A stretch of 64,000 nucleotides of DNA from Acephala macrosclerotiorum (Eukaryota; Ascomycota; Leotiomycetes; Helotiales; Mollisiaceae). Where the stretch lies: positions 124,001 to 188,000 of the forward strand of contig MU119251.1 of NCBI GenBank assembly GCA_014904845.1, written 5' to 3'. Positions 22,824 to 34,518 of the stretch are shown in pieces; position 1 is the stretch's first letter, and each line of letters starts with the position of its first letter. The notes under the pieces were generated by a model. The model saw only the letters and a program-made list of their open reading frames with translations, had not been told where the DNA came from and searched no databases. The position numbers and the translations under genes are program-made.

Positions 22824-24585
22824 ATGTTTCTCTTCAGGCTCGCCACCGCTGCGGGGTTTGCTTGCGTAGCTGCAGCACAATTTATCAACCAGACTTCTTG
22901 CAATGGCAAGAATTACACCTACCAAGAGCTTGCTGGTCATGATCTGATCTCTGACAATGCGAGAGACGAGCATGGAGACACAATTGGAGGCATTGGATCT
23001 GCCATTGCCCTTGACAGATCGCGGTGGAAGAAGCTGTCTAATGGGTCCTACATCGGAGTCTTGTGGGGACTTCCAGACAAAGGATAGTGAGTAAATGTTG
23101 TTTCTGTACCGAGAGAGGGATCTCAATGTCCCCTTATCCTTGGGAGGATATAATGCCACTGCAAGAAATCAAGCCGAGACCCACACCAATGACTGTCATC
23201 CCCACTCACCCAGTAATTGAAGGCTAATCAGGATCAATGGCAGGAACACGGAAGGTACTCTGAACTTCCAGCCTCGAGTCCATAAATTCGATACTCTCTT
23301 CACGCTGGAGCCCAATGCTACCTTTGCTAGCCCTTCCAGAAATAATCTCATCTTTACATATAAGGAGACTGTCCGCTTCTTTGGTCCTGACGGCACGCCT
23401 TACACAGGCCTTGATGCTGATGGAACTGGTCATATCAGCTTCCCTGGTTTCCCAGATCTCCCTGTTGCCACATACCAGGTAAGCGCACCTTGAAAGGTGA
23501 GAAACCATAGCTCAGAGCTTGAGTGCTAACGCAATCAATGTGACGGGTTTGGAAGCGATGGTCCAGGAGGTAAACGCATCCCCATCGACTCCGAGGGTAT
23601 CGTCTTAAATCCCAATGGATCTTTCTGGATCAGTGACGAACCTTATATCTACCGCTTCAATCCTGCAGGTCTGATGATCGGTGCCATCAGACCTCCTGAT
23701 GCCATCATTCCTATGCGAAATGGGACCAAGTCGTTTTCAGCAGACAGTCCTACCTTCTATGCCAGCAAGGGGGCTAGAGATGATGTAATACCTGCCGATA
23801 ACCCCACTGGACGTGACAACAACCATGGATTCGAGGGATTGACGGTCACTGGAGATGGAAACACTCTTTATGTTCTCCTTCAAGGTGCGGCAAATCAGGA
23901 AGGTGGGTTGAACAAGCAGACTGAGCGCTACGCACGTCTGGTCAAGTACGATATTACGATTCCATCAGCTCCACGATATGCCCGAGAATTTGTGGTGCCG
24001 CTACCTCTCTACAATGACCCAACTGCAAAGGCTCTCAAGAACCCAAAGTTGCTGCACAGTCTGAGATCTTCCACATTCAAGACGGACAATTCTTTGTCCT
24101 TGCCAGAGATTCTGGGGACACGGGCAAAGCATATCTACCTCTGTCTATCGACACATCGACGTCTTCGACATAGCCACAGCGACCGACATTAAAGAAACTA
24201 CCTATGACTGCGCGAGCTGTTCGATTGCATCGGATGCTGGTGTTCTCACAACTAGGATCACTCCTGCAACCTACTGCTCATTCATCGACTTCAACGTCAA
24301 TTCCCAGTTAAATCGCTTCGGGGTCCATAACGGAGGTGAACAGAACGCAAGTCCCTTGAATGAGAAGTGGGAGAGTATCGGAATCGTTCCTGTTGATAGA
24401 ATAATTGGTGATGATGAATGGTTCGTTTTCTCGCTGGTGACAACGATTTCATTACCCAGGATGGATATCTCGAAAGTGGAGAGTTTAAATACTCTGACGA
24501 GAGCGGGTTCACATTGGATAATCAGGCTCTGGTCTTTAAGATTCATTTGCCAGATCATTCGAGACCTTTGGATAGAGACACGTGA
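22824..24585 (+). pseudogene. Broken secreted esterase-like-phytase family gene
   Basis: The intact ancestor was a secreted protein of the esterase-like activity of phytase family: signal peptide (MFLFRLATAAGFACVAAAQ), then IGGIGSAIALDRSRW, SFWISDEPYIYRFNPAGLM, NNHGFEGLTVTGDGNTLYVL, YRHIDVFDIATATDIK and LNEKWESIGIVPVD. Lesions seen in order: a TAG at the exon 1/2 junction (exon 1 ends 23086; exon 2 from 23244) where relatives have Trp; no AG acceptor between the GCTAAC at 23525-23530 and the resumed frame at 23540; and frame changes near 24047, 24115 and 24431, each explained by loss of one base. Runs of one base at some of these sites leave sequencing error possible for single events, but five independent lesions favour a decayed gene. 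No repair is proposed here. Confidence 0.8.
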
Positions 24586-25193
24586 GTGGATGAAGGACCA
24601 AATATCAGGGAAGGGTATTAATAGCTAATGTATAACTTGAATACACTTTCCTAGAGTATAGAAACTATTTTTCATCTTCTGAATACATACCTTCTCCTCG
24701 GACAACCAGATGTCTGTCCAACTATGTGACGCTTTGATCCGGCCGGTCCAAGCCAAGCCGGTCAACTTCAGAGGCGCCGGGTTGGATGCCATGAAGAGCA
24801 CGTCGAGGTCGCTCAAAATATATAGCCACATGACCCAAATACTCTATTAGAACCTCAAGCCTTACCATTATCAACTCTACCATTCGCTACAATAATATAG
24901 CTTAAGCCTTTTCTCCATCAGGATACCGCACCGCCTGACACCTACGTCATTTGCCAATAAGCGAGGACCCCTATGCGAGGAAAAAGCACCGAGGCACGGT
25001 CCCTGAACTGCAAACAACGTGTTTCCAGGGGTCTGATACGCGCATGCTTAGGCGGCAACAAGAATGATAAAACTGCAAATTAACCCTGGACATCTCTCCT
25101 CATAAACAATGACCCGACAACTCCGAAGCTACCATTCTTAGAACTTAGGATCACTTGCCTTTTCTACTTCGCGTCTGCCGGCTACTCAACTTG
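24586..25193. other. Intergenic, no gene recognised
   Basis: Flank between the pseudogene and the amidase gene. It holds the amidase promoter; nothing else is seen. Confidence 0.5.
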
Positions 25194-27350
25194 ATGAAGA
25201 TGACGAACACGAGAGAGGCGAGCAGGAGGTTTCTGCATTATCCTGAGGCGAAACAAGGGTGTGTCACCCGACCTCCTCTGATGTTGAAATGAAATTTTCA
25301 GTACAGAATGGAATGTTAATGTGAAGAGTGTAGACCAGATGTGCCGTACAAGAATGATCGGAAAAGTAACCCAGCTGTGAGAGGATGGTATATCCTCATC
25401 TCTGCCCTAATGTACGTTGTCCTTTCAAATATCTGTCAAGATGTCTCACTCACGTGTCTAGACTCGAATACGTCGGTTTCGTGCGTCGAATCGTATGGAA
25501 AAACACTGGATTTGCAGATCTTCGTCTCATTAGACAATACATTGAGAATTCGGAGCCGAGATATGATCCTACCGTTATTCCAGTGAATGGTCCTTCGCCG
25601 TTTGATAGTCAAGATGATCCAACTCCGGTGGTGGAGGCGGAGTGGAAACCAGAGGCGAAGTATTGGACTGTTGCTGATTATCGGGCTATGTATCTTTCTG
25701 GAGAGTTGACGCCGTTGGCTGTTGCGAAAGCTATTCTTCCTTTGATCAGGAGAGATACGACGCCTCCTGGTTCTCACTCGATTGGTTTCTTTGACAGCAA
25801 GGTTGAGTTGGTACTTGCCGCGGCGAAAGCCTCGACTTTGAGGTATAAGGAGGGTCGGGCTTTGGGTCCTCTGGATGGTGTTCCTGTAGCTGTCAAGGAT
25901 GAGTACGATATTGAAGGTTATACGACATCTTTGGGCTCTCGGAATGACTACACTGGCAAGGTGGAGCGTGGAGAGTCGATCACCGCTTGGTGTGTGAAGA
26001 AGCTGGAGGAGGCTGGTACTGTCAATGTCGGAAAGCTTTCTATGCACGAATTCGGTCTTGGTATGTTGTCGTTTTCTTTACTCCAGTGTTGCTTTCGCAA
26101 CTTTTGTCTTAGACAACAGGCTTTCATGTGCATGACTAACATTGTCTAGATACATCTGGAAACAACCCCATCAAAGGCACTCCACCAAATCCTTACAACT
26201 CCCAGTACTATACTGGTGGTTCATCGAGTGGCTGTGCCTACGCCGTGGCATCAGGACTGGTCCCCATCGCACTCGGAGGTGATGGAGGTGGTAGCATTCG
26301 AATTCCTGCCTCCTTCTGCTCAGTCTTCGGCCTAAAACCCTCCCACGGCCGTCTCCTCTTCAAACCCTGCATGAACCACTCCTCATCCTGCGCCGTTAAC
26401 GGTCCTTTAGCATCAGACAGTAAGCAATCTCTTTTTCTGTCTCGCCTCTTTGTATCTTCCTATTTTCTAGCTCCGATTACTGTATCATGCCTCTCACCTA
26501 CTGCACTTTCGAGGAAATACCATGCTAACTCGTTGCAGTCTCTTCTCTGTCCGCGTTCTACCAAGTCCTCGGAGCCCAAGACCACAACGCCCTCTTCCCC
26601 GCCCCCTCACCCACAATCCTCACTCCCTCCACGCGCTCAAAAAAGGTCCTCGGTATCCCCGAAGCCTGGTTCGCTCGCTCCACTCCCGCAATCCAACGCC
26701 TCTGTCGCTCTTTAATCACCTCTCTCGTCGAAAAATGCGATTACACACTCGTCCCGATCACGATTCCATTTTTACCAGAAGGACAGATAGCCCACGCCAT
26801 GACCGTCCTCACCGATGCCGCGACTCTCCTTCCCGTAACGCACAACCTAACATCAGCAAACAGAATCATGATCGCCCTCGGAACCGTGACGCCAGCCACG
26901 GATTATGTCCTAGCGCAGAAATTAAGACAGTTGTTAATGCAGCATTTGGCGTTTTTGTGGGAGAAATACCCCGGAATGATAATCGTGACACCAACAACCT
27001 CCTGCGCTGGCTGGAAAATCGGCGCAAAAGATGATCTAAGATACGGTATTTCAGACGGAGACACGACGCTGAAAACGATGGAGTATGTTTGGATGTGTAA
27101 CTTCCTCGGTCTTCCCGGGTTGTCGGTACCGGCTGGGTTCGTGAAGCCGGAGGGAGTGAAGGGGGCAGGTGAGGAGGCCGGGGAGGGAGAGGTGGGGAAG
27201 GTTCCGGTGGGACTGATGGCTATGGGGGAGTGGGGGGAGGAGGAGGAACTACTGAGGTGGGGAGTGGATGTTGAGGACTTGGGCATGGAAAGGAGGTGTA
27301 GGCCGTCGATTTGGGTTGATGTTGTTGAGTTGGCTAGGAAGGAGATGTGA
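25194..27350 (+). CDS. Amidase-signature enzyme with N-terminal membrane segment
   Basis: Serine amidase that cleaves amide bonds. Exons 25194-25258, 25334-25411, 25462-26060, 26150-26419, 26539-27350 give 607 aa; a second in-frame ATG is at 25200. The Ser-cisSer-Lys triad is complete: Lys in [14 protein letters not shown], the cis-Ser in [16 protein letters not shown], and the nucleophile Ser in [14 protein letters not shown]. Residues about 37-52 ([16 protein letters not shown]) are hydrophobic and likely anchor the protein to a membrane, as in fungal fatty-acid-amide-hydrolase-like amidases. A Gly/Glu-rich, purine-rich insert near the C-terminus (27150-27250) is unusual but in frame. The substrate cannot be told; acetamidase, FAAH-like and GatA-like activities all share this signature. 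Confidence 0.88.
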
Positions 27351-28160
27351 TGAGTTCTTGTAGAGTTGGATTGAAAGATGTCAGTTGGGTATTGAGTTAG
27401 ATTGTAGATGAGACGCTCTTTTGGTGTTGTTCATACCCAGTTCAGTTAGTGTTTAGCAGCAGAATTGAAATTAAATCTATTCTTTATTTCACCATCAGCC
27501 TTCTAATTCCGTAAGACTGTGTTCTTCTTTCCGTTGCCTTAGTGACAAGTTACAACATTGGTGTTCCCAGGCAAATCGAGCCGGCTGGTCGGTCTTCCAA
27601 TCGTGCATGCATACATAAACTGTACATGTGCGAAAGAGATGCGTTGCAGCGTGCTACCGCCCACAGGCTAGTGAGGATTCGTATGAGTTGCTTGCATCCA
27701 CGTAAGTCTCTAGGCATCTGTTTAAGTTTGCGTTGACTCGCATGTCTGTCCTTTAGGCCTGATCTCTGGAATCGTGCTAGGCATTTAAACCACAATCAAT
27801 GTTCATACCAAGTTGAGGGCGATGAAGCACTGTGGTGTACTAAATTGGGTAGGACTTTGAGTTGGTGGTCTGCTGTATTTTAGAATATTTCAATGTCTAG
27901 CTATGGCTACGACATTGGAGTTGATCATGGCAGCTGAAAAGGCACTCTTAAGTAAGACTATTTATTTGATTGCTGCTGAATCCTACCACCTGTCCAACCA
28001 CATTCGAGCGCTGTTCAACAACGCCCATTCCCAAAGACATGGATATCATTGAACGCCCACCCAATCAGATCTCCCATATCCCATTCCACAGAAGTCAAAT
28101 TATCGACATATTATTAAACCAGATCCTATCCTCCAGACTCTCTTTCAGAAGAATGCCACC
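27351..28160. other. Intergenic between convergent amidase and MFS genes
   Basis: Contains the two 3' flanks. The small open frames at 27542-27795 overlap each other on opposite strands and lack coding character. Confidence 0.5.
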
Positions 28161-30146
28161 TCAAACAGCAGCCTCCCCATCAGCCCTCGACTCCTCCTTC
28201 TCGCTCATCATAGGCGGCGCTTCCTCCTCACTAACAGGCTCCATCGGCTTCGTCGGCGCAAACGCACTCTTCTGTCGAATTCTCGCACCATAGAAATAAA
28301 ATGCCACCGGAATAGGCACCAACGCAAAAGCTACCAATCCAAGTAGAGTCCCAGCCCAATTCACATGCAGAGAAGCAAACATGTATTCAGAAAACATGGG
28401 GAAGCCTGCACCCGCTAAAGATCTCAAGAATGTGTTTCCAGCAATTGCTGAAGCGGCGAACATGAGGTACGCATCGACGAGGTAGTTGAGAGATTGGAGG
28501 AAGATAGCGAGGAGGCCAAAGCCGGTGAAGAGGCCTGAGAGGGTGGGGACGATCCAGTGGATTGATTCTTTATAGCCGCTCCATCCAAACCAGAGCAATC
28601 CAATGGCAAAAGAAACACCGCCGACAATCACGGGTGGAAGACGCCATTCGGGAATTGGAACGCCGTTGTTAGCGATGAGTTTCTTGTTGTAGTCTGGTTG
28701 GAGAAGAATGACGAATATTCCTGCGCAGAGCATGCCAATGATCATTCCGAAGTAGGGAAGTCCTCCAACGCCGGGGGTCATGTGGTGGACACGTTGGAAT
28801 ACGATAGGGTATGCGGTAAGGAATAGGTAGAGCAGGCCATAGATGAAAGCCATGTAGATGGAAAGGAGCAGGACGATTGGCTCGGTAAAGAGAAGGCGCA
28901 TCGGACGAGAAAAGTTCTTGGTGATGAGTTCGTTGAAGTCGATTTCAATTTCCTCTTGTTTGGCGTGGATTCCCCAGTTCTTGGTTCTGCGGCGGAGCTC
29001 AGCTGCTTTTTGGATGAGGATGACGGGTGGGTATGTCTCTTCGAGGAAAAGGAAGTCGACGATGAACGCGGAAAAGCCCATGATGGCAGGAAGCCTAGCA
29101 CATGTTAGACATCGTATAGATCCAAAATTTTGGGGAACTTACCATTCAGTCCATCGCCATCCAAGGTAACTCTCGACGATGAAACCACCAATAAAAGGAG
29201 CAAGCAACGGACCCGTGAAGACGGTCATCGAGAACACTGTAATGGCCATACCACGAGTCCTATTATCAAACATATCCGAGAACACAGCTGCGACAACAGC
29301 CAATGGGCATGCACCAAACATCCCTATGCAAGTCAGCGCTAACTCCGTTTCACCTCGGACTCGGGCTACATACCTCCCCAGAAGCGGCACAGCAAGATAG
29401 TCTGCAAGTCCTTCCCCGCAGCCACAGCAACTTGGAAAATCGAGAAACCAAACATTGATATGACCAAAGGCAATCTTCGTCCTCGCAACTCACTCAAAGG
29501 TGCCCAGAATGTTGGACCAAGAGCGAAACCCAGAACGTAGAGTGAGAGGCCCAGTAATCCAACTTCGGTAGAAACATGGTATTCTGCCGCGACGGTCGAA
29601 GTTGCTGTTGAAAAAATACTCGATGTGAAAGCTGCTATCAAGGTTGTGTATCCAAGCATAACCGCGGTAAGAAGTCTGCAGAAAAAGTCAATTGGTGCTT
29701 ATCGAGGTTCGGAGCTGAATCACACACTTCTTCTTCATAGGCCAATTCTGAGCATGCAACGGGTCATCAGGTCCATTAAACTCTACAACATACTCCTCCC
29801 TCTCTGGCAGAGGCGGTGGATACGGTTTCCCCAACCCCATCTCCGGCAACGGTTTCCTACTCTCCCTACTCTTGCCCGTAAGGCTACGACCGACCGTGCC
29901 TGTATGTTGACTTTTTGCTGTCTGTATTCTACTCAAGACTGTCGGATGTCGTTCCAGATCATGCTGCGTAGACATCCGACTCATCGCCCTCTCTCTCGCA
30001 GACCTCACAGAAGAATCGGTCGAGCTACTGCTCGCTGTAGGAATGCGTTCAATCTCATGACTGGGCCGACCGTGAGGACTCTGCCCGAAACGTTCTGGAG
30101 AGGCGTCCCGCTCGTTCCTCTCCATTTCTAGATCTGCTTCGTTCAT
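28161..30146 (-). CDS. MFS transporter, DHA1 (drug/polyamine:H+ antiporter) type
   Basis: Minus-strand exons 29728-30146, 29374-29675, 29143-29323, 28161-29094 give 611 aa; introns of 48-52 nt. A long hydrophilic N-terminus (about 130 residues, Ser/Arg/Glu-rich) ends in [14 protein letters not shown], the pre-TM1 motif of Tpo1/Flr1-like carriers. Twelve membrane spans follow. Diagnostic loops: [20 protein letters not shown] between TM2 and TM3, [15 protein letters not shown], and [15 protein letters not shown] at the start of the central loop. These carriers export drugs, polyamines or toxic metabolites. No biosynthetic genes adjoin it directly, so a general efflux role is most likely. Confidence 0.9.
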
Positions 30147-31267
30147 CTTGATATCGTCTAGAAATAAGAATTGGTGAGAAAAACAAAGAAGAGAATTGAC
30201 TGCTCTGCCACGAGATTGAAAGGTGGACGGAGCTATTTATTTAGTTGACGACCTTATTTTGACAGGCCCCACTTCATTGGAAGATTGGGACGACGCCGCA
30301 TGGGGGCGTTGATGAAGTACGAAGTACAGGGCCTTCTAATTGTTAGGCGATTAGGCGAGTCCAAATACTGTCAAAAATCCGACTGGTCTGCCCAATCGCC
30401 TGGTCAGGATATCTCTTTTTGGCCTCCAATTGGTTAAATCTTGTGGCGTCATTTAACATTTATTTGGCCGTGTACTTCGCAAGCTGGCCCGCAGCTATCC
30501 TTGCAGAGGAGATGGACGGCATTTTGTTCCGTCTCTAGCTAATGAAGACCGAATCCTGGTGTTAACCGCAGGTCTGGACTAGATCTGGACTTGGCTGGTA
30601 TGCCCGAAATGCTGGAGGAAAATGATGCAGATTTCGTAAGAAAATCAGACGAATCCATACTTGCTGTCGCGAATATCTGATGTTAGAGATGGCTGTTACA
30701 ATGCGCCTATCTCCAGAACATGGGATCGTATTCAAATGGTGACGACGGTGGCGTGGTCAGAGTTAACGCACAAGCTTTTTCTTTAGGCGAGAGAATATTC
30801 CATGAAAATTCAAGGTTGGCTTGGACCACAACCGACGTTTTCCTTAAGGCGAGGGCCGAGATGTAAGGCTATGAACGCAAAAAAGGAGTGAGTAAAGTTT
30901 TATGCACAACATTTTCAGCATCCAGGGACAAGGACTTGCCGTGCACAATACCGGTGGGACGGAGTTTTCATGCAGGTCGAAATGAGAATTGGGTTTGAAA
31001 TCAGATTGTAAAGCCGAGCTTTGTAATCAAGTGAAACGGGCGATGGCAGAGCGCCAGGCATTTGTGGGATGTTTGGATCGATACTTTAGCATCAGAGCAC
31101 CATAGTAGTAAGCTATGATCAGTGATGACAAGTAAGAACGTGGCGGATAGTTCAGCTACTTGAGTTGGCTGGTTCTTCGAGATGAATGTGTTTGAAGCAA
31201 TCCTTCACATCTATGCCCCCTAATTAGCCGAGCCCCTGAAGATCGAGGACAAGTACTCACTAACTTC
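30147..31267. other. Intergenic upstream of DHA1 MFS gene
   Basis: About 1.1 kb without any convincing open frame. It contains the MFS promoter and otherwise shows nothing recognisable until the repeat at 31268. Confidence 0.5.
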
Positions 31268-31680
31268 ATAATTACTGAAATAGCATACCCACGATTGTTA
31301 TTTGGATATACTATTTTCTATTTTAAACAACCTGGGACATTGAGACTTGTGGAGGTCTGCTATTCACCTTCGTTTAAGGGAATTTGCTTAGTGAAAATTT
31401 CAAGATTAGAATCACGAGAATATGTACCTATTACACTTCACGAATTCTTGATAACTGAAATGGGTATGTTACAATTGGTATATGGAAACGTTATTACGAA
31501 TGCCTCGGATTCTTGGGACATTGAAAAGTGAAGTGAGAAATGCTACGTTTCAATACATGGAAAGTTGACTCAGTGAGTTTCAAAAGCTGATTCCACGATA
31601 ACCGAAATGAACATACCACAATTGTTGTACGGAATCGGTATTTCGAATCTCCAAAGAACACTGGGACATTCGAAAGTTCA
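31268..31680. repeat. Three degenerate direct repeats, about 80 bp each
   Basis: Copies at about 31268-31345, 31448-31530 and 31594-31676 share the order ATAACTGAAAT, then a CACAATTGTT-like block, then GGAAnCGnTATTnCGAA, then CTGGGACATTGAAA. Spacing is about 180 and 146 bp. They lie beyond the 3' end of the mini-exon gene on its minus strand. No TIR or target duplication is evident, so the origin is unknown. Confidence 0.6.
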
Positions 31681-31756
31681 AGGGTCGTAACCTTCGTTGT
31701 ATTCTCAATTGTCTCGAGTTTCTATGTGTGGCAAGCCACAAAGCATCGGCCTGATA

Positions 31757-32944
31757 CTACAATTCCACACAACTTTTATGCTTCTCCTCCTCCGGAACAT
31801 CCTCGGTCGAGGCCTTCTCTTTGCCTTTACCCTTCTCCTTTCCCTTCTTCTTGCCCTTCTTCTTGGACTTCTTCTTCATTGGTGGCCATGTATCAGGAAC
31901 AACCACCCCACCCTCATGCAAATGCAACAACTCCCACCCAAGCAACCCTAACTCCCCGTCACCCCCCACCAAGAAGCTCCTCAAATTCTCACATTTCCCC
32001 ATCGCCCAAACAACCGCATTATGCGTCCTCATCCTCAACACATCCCTCGACTTCTTAACCGCGTCTCTCTCCCACCTATACCTTTTCCAAAATTGCATCT
32101 TCAGCTCTTTCGGCATCCACCAATCCGCACTCGCAGCGAGATCATAGAACTCTCGTGCTTGTTCATCCATGAATTTGAGATGGCTCATCAAGTGTTTGAC
32201 GTTGTAGCGGGTAGGAGGAACTTCGAAGGCTTCACGGAGGACTCGGACGGTGTCGGTGTAGCCTCTGGTGATGGTGGTGAGTTGGGCGAGGACTCGGCAT
32301 TGGTAGATCATGGAGGCTTTTTCGTAGGGGTCTTTGACGCGTTGGATGAGGGGGTCAACGGACCATTTAGCAGCCCAGACTTCAGCTTCGCGACATAGAG
32401 TGACTTCGGGGAGTTCTAGACATGCGTTAGTTGTCTTGATCAAACGTAATTGTATGAAGAGGTGGGCATGACTTACCATATCCTACGGAAGGTTTTTCGC
32501 TCTTGTAGAATTTGATATTTGAGATATCTGCGTGAATGTTAGCCCGTTTGCTTAAACGTGACGGTGTAAATGAACAAGTACCAATGCCGAGAGGACCTTT
32601 TTCGGACTCGGACGTAACGGCTTTGGATTTATCTGTATAGATATCAGCTATCTTAGATGATAGTATTACATAAAGCAAGACTTACTATATTCATCATAAG
32701 CTTCAGCAAGCTTCGAGAACGGGACATTGGAAGCGTCTGCGTGAATGTTAGCACGTGGTTGAACGTGACGGAATAAAGGAGATGTACCAAGCTGGGAGAA
32801 CTTCGAGAGCGCGTCGTCTCCGCTCAACGTCTTGGGAAAATTTGTTTTGGAATTGTCTACGTGATTATTAGCGTTCTTGCGCAAATGCAATAGGACGAAT
32901 AAACACATACCCTTTGGGACTGAAGGCTCTCTGTTGTTGGCCAT
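31757..32944 (-). CDS. Unrecognised protein encoded by tandem symmetric mini-exons
   Basis: Minus-strand exons: 32911-32944 (34 nt), 32788-32856 (69), 32686-32736 (51), 32582-32632 (51), 32477-32527 (51), 31757-32415 (659); 304 aa. All five introns are 51-61 nt and in phase 1. Mini-exon peptides start alike: DNSKTNFPK, DASNVPFSK, NKSKAVTSE, DISNIKFYK; the last two share SEK-x3-G. Introns 2 and 4 are related (both with CCGTCACGTT and GCTAACATTCACGCAG). The large last exon encodes a helical domain (REAEVWAAKWSVDPLIQRVK, EKASMIYQCRVLAQLTTITR, WWMPKELKMQFWKRYRWERD) and a Lys-rich tail (KKKSKKKGKKKGKEKGKGK) that may be a nuclear or nucleic-acid-binding signal. I recognise no family. The ATG at 32944 follows a probable leader intron (32962-33031). 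Confidence 0.68.
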
Positions 32945-33054
32945 TGTGGTTGTTGAACTTTCTGTTGTGAATTTGTCAGCGGTCTTGTTCAGACGCGAGG
33001 CTGGAAGAGGGCGCGAAGAAAGAAACACTACGCTAGTGGAAGCGAGCTCTCAAT

Positions 33055-33144
33055 TCACCTTGGTTGTTGATGCAGAATCAGGCGGCTGGGCCGATCTCGA
33101 GCCGCTACACATGCGGGCATCGTCCCATGTCGTCCATAATTCAT
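33055..33144 (-). other. Upstream ORF in duplicated leader unit A, 29 aa
   Basis: MNYGRHGTMP then VAARDRPSRLI, stop TGA at 33055-33057. It parallels the frame in unit B. The frames are kept in step despite a 9-nt length difference. It may be a uORF of the mini-exon gene or a relic of a coding exon. Confidence 0.35.
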
Positions 33145-33206
33145 AGTTCTAGCAGCTGGAGGGAACGAAGAAAGAAACACCACGCTAGTAGAAGCGGGCT
33201 CCCGGT

Positions 33207-33305
33207 TCACCTTGACCGTTTGTGCGGAATCAGGAGATTGGGCCGATCTCGAGCCGCTACCGCAAGCATGCCAATGGGCAGCGTCCAATGCCGTCCATGT
33301 TTCAT
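33207..33305 (-). other. Upstream ORF in duplicated leader unit B, 32 aa
   Basis: MKHGRHWTLP then AVAARDRPNLLI, stop TGA at the position equivalent to that of unit A. See unit A for the comparison. No transcript evidence is available. Confidence 0.35.
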
Positions 33306-33310
33306 AGTCC

Positions 33311-34518
33311 TAAGTAGCAGAGAACATCGTCTTATGGTAGATGTCTATACCTGTAAAGGTGAGAAAGGTGAGAAAGGCGAAAGAGGATGGAAGATGAGAA
33401 GAGATAATATATACTCCACAAGTGGGCCCTTTGTTACAACCCACTTGCCCTCTCTAGAGCGGAGCACATTGTATTCTTGAGGTTGATGAAAGGGCGTCAT
33501 CCCCTGTTGGAATGGAGATGGAGTTTCCAAAGACGCCTGTTCCGCACCATCCTCATTTGTTGAGTCCCCATGAAAGTGGTGAGAATACATGAGCAGAGGA
33601 GGATGGAGAAGGAGACAGCACCAAGTGTATCTGGGTTTCAAGTGTCAGGGGCTGGGAATACGCAGCGAGATCTGGGGGGAGAAGTACCTACATGGAATTC
33701 ACGTCCAGAAGAAAGAAGCTTAAAAGGAGAGGACACGACTAATCGTTGGCCTGGCTTTTCGATTGTCCCGGGAAGCGATGGGTCTCTTAAGAGATTGAAG
33801 TGTATATAGCGAAGAGCTTGCTGTACGACCTGTTGGCAACCTATAATATATGACCAGAGGAGTGTATTATATGGCTTTGGGTTTTGGGTGCGACACTTAA
33901 GTGGTCGATCAGATTTTCTTGACCGGGAAATATCTCGCCTTTTCGTGTCGTATTTCATTCAATCAATATGTGCTTTCAGGAGTTTCTTTGCTTGAATGTT
34001 TGAAGTAAGGCCCAACGTATACTTCGAAGATACAAATGCTGTTTTCATACATCCTTGGATTAGAGATTTTTTTTCAATTGTATTGTTTAATCCTGGGTTT
34101 CGCCGCATTAGCTAATTGCTTCACCTTTCGAACATGGAACGTGTTTATCAAGAGGAAAATGTTCCACACCCTTCAGGATGTCCACGATAGTATCCACATA
34201 AGTCTAAAAGTTTTGAGCAGCCATGCAAATGTCAAGCTTTCCAAAACTAGACGAGAGAAAAAGAAAAAGACAGACATTCAGAAGGGCAGCAATGCCGTGG
34301 AGGGCGGAGAAGAGGACTTCGACCTTGCTGTACCAAGCGCATATGTCGGTACTGCATTTGCAGAAACCCGGAGGAGTGACATTAGAACGTTGTATAAATG
34401 TTACGCATCATGAAAATTTGACGTGCATTGGGGAAAAGCAAGGGAAAGGTAAGATCATATCAAAAGTCGTAGGATAAAAGGACTTACTTCTGATAAGAAT
34501 TCAATGCATTCTCTGTCT
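33311..34518. other. Intergenic, no gene recognised
   Basis: Upstream flank of the mini-exon gene and 3' flank of the inositol/sugar-type transporter. The small open frames at 33570-33958 and 34036-34477 show no coding character. Confidence 0.5.

Larger units (their letters stand above)
33015..33310 (-). repeat. Tandem duplication, about 152-bp period, in leader of mini-exon gene
   Basis: Unit A (about 33015-33150) and unit B (about 33167-33310) are clearly alike: both begin GAAGAAAGAAACAC on the plus strand and share TGGGCCGATCTCGAGCCGCT and GTCCAT...TTCATAG. Read on the minus strand, each unit looks like exon plus intron, with a donor CTAGC|GTRGTGTTTC. This extends the exon-intron duplication pattern of the downstream gene into its 5' leader. 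Confidence 0.72.

Noticed and set aside
24040..24120. Introns as an explanation of the frame changes in the phytase-like gene
   Set aside because: No GT...AG pair of plausible length lies at the shift points; each is better explained by loss of one base.
25436..26047. 203-codon open frame antisense to the amidase
   Set aside because: Shadow of amidase exon 3; Arg/Ile/Leu-rich composition without motif.
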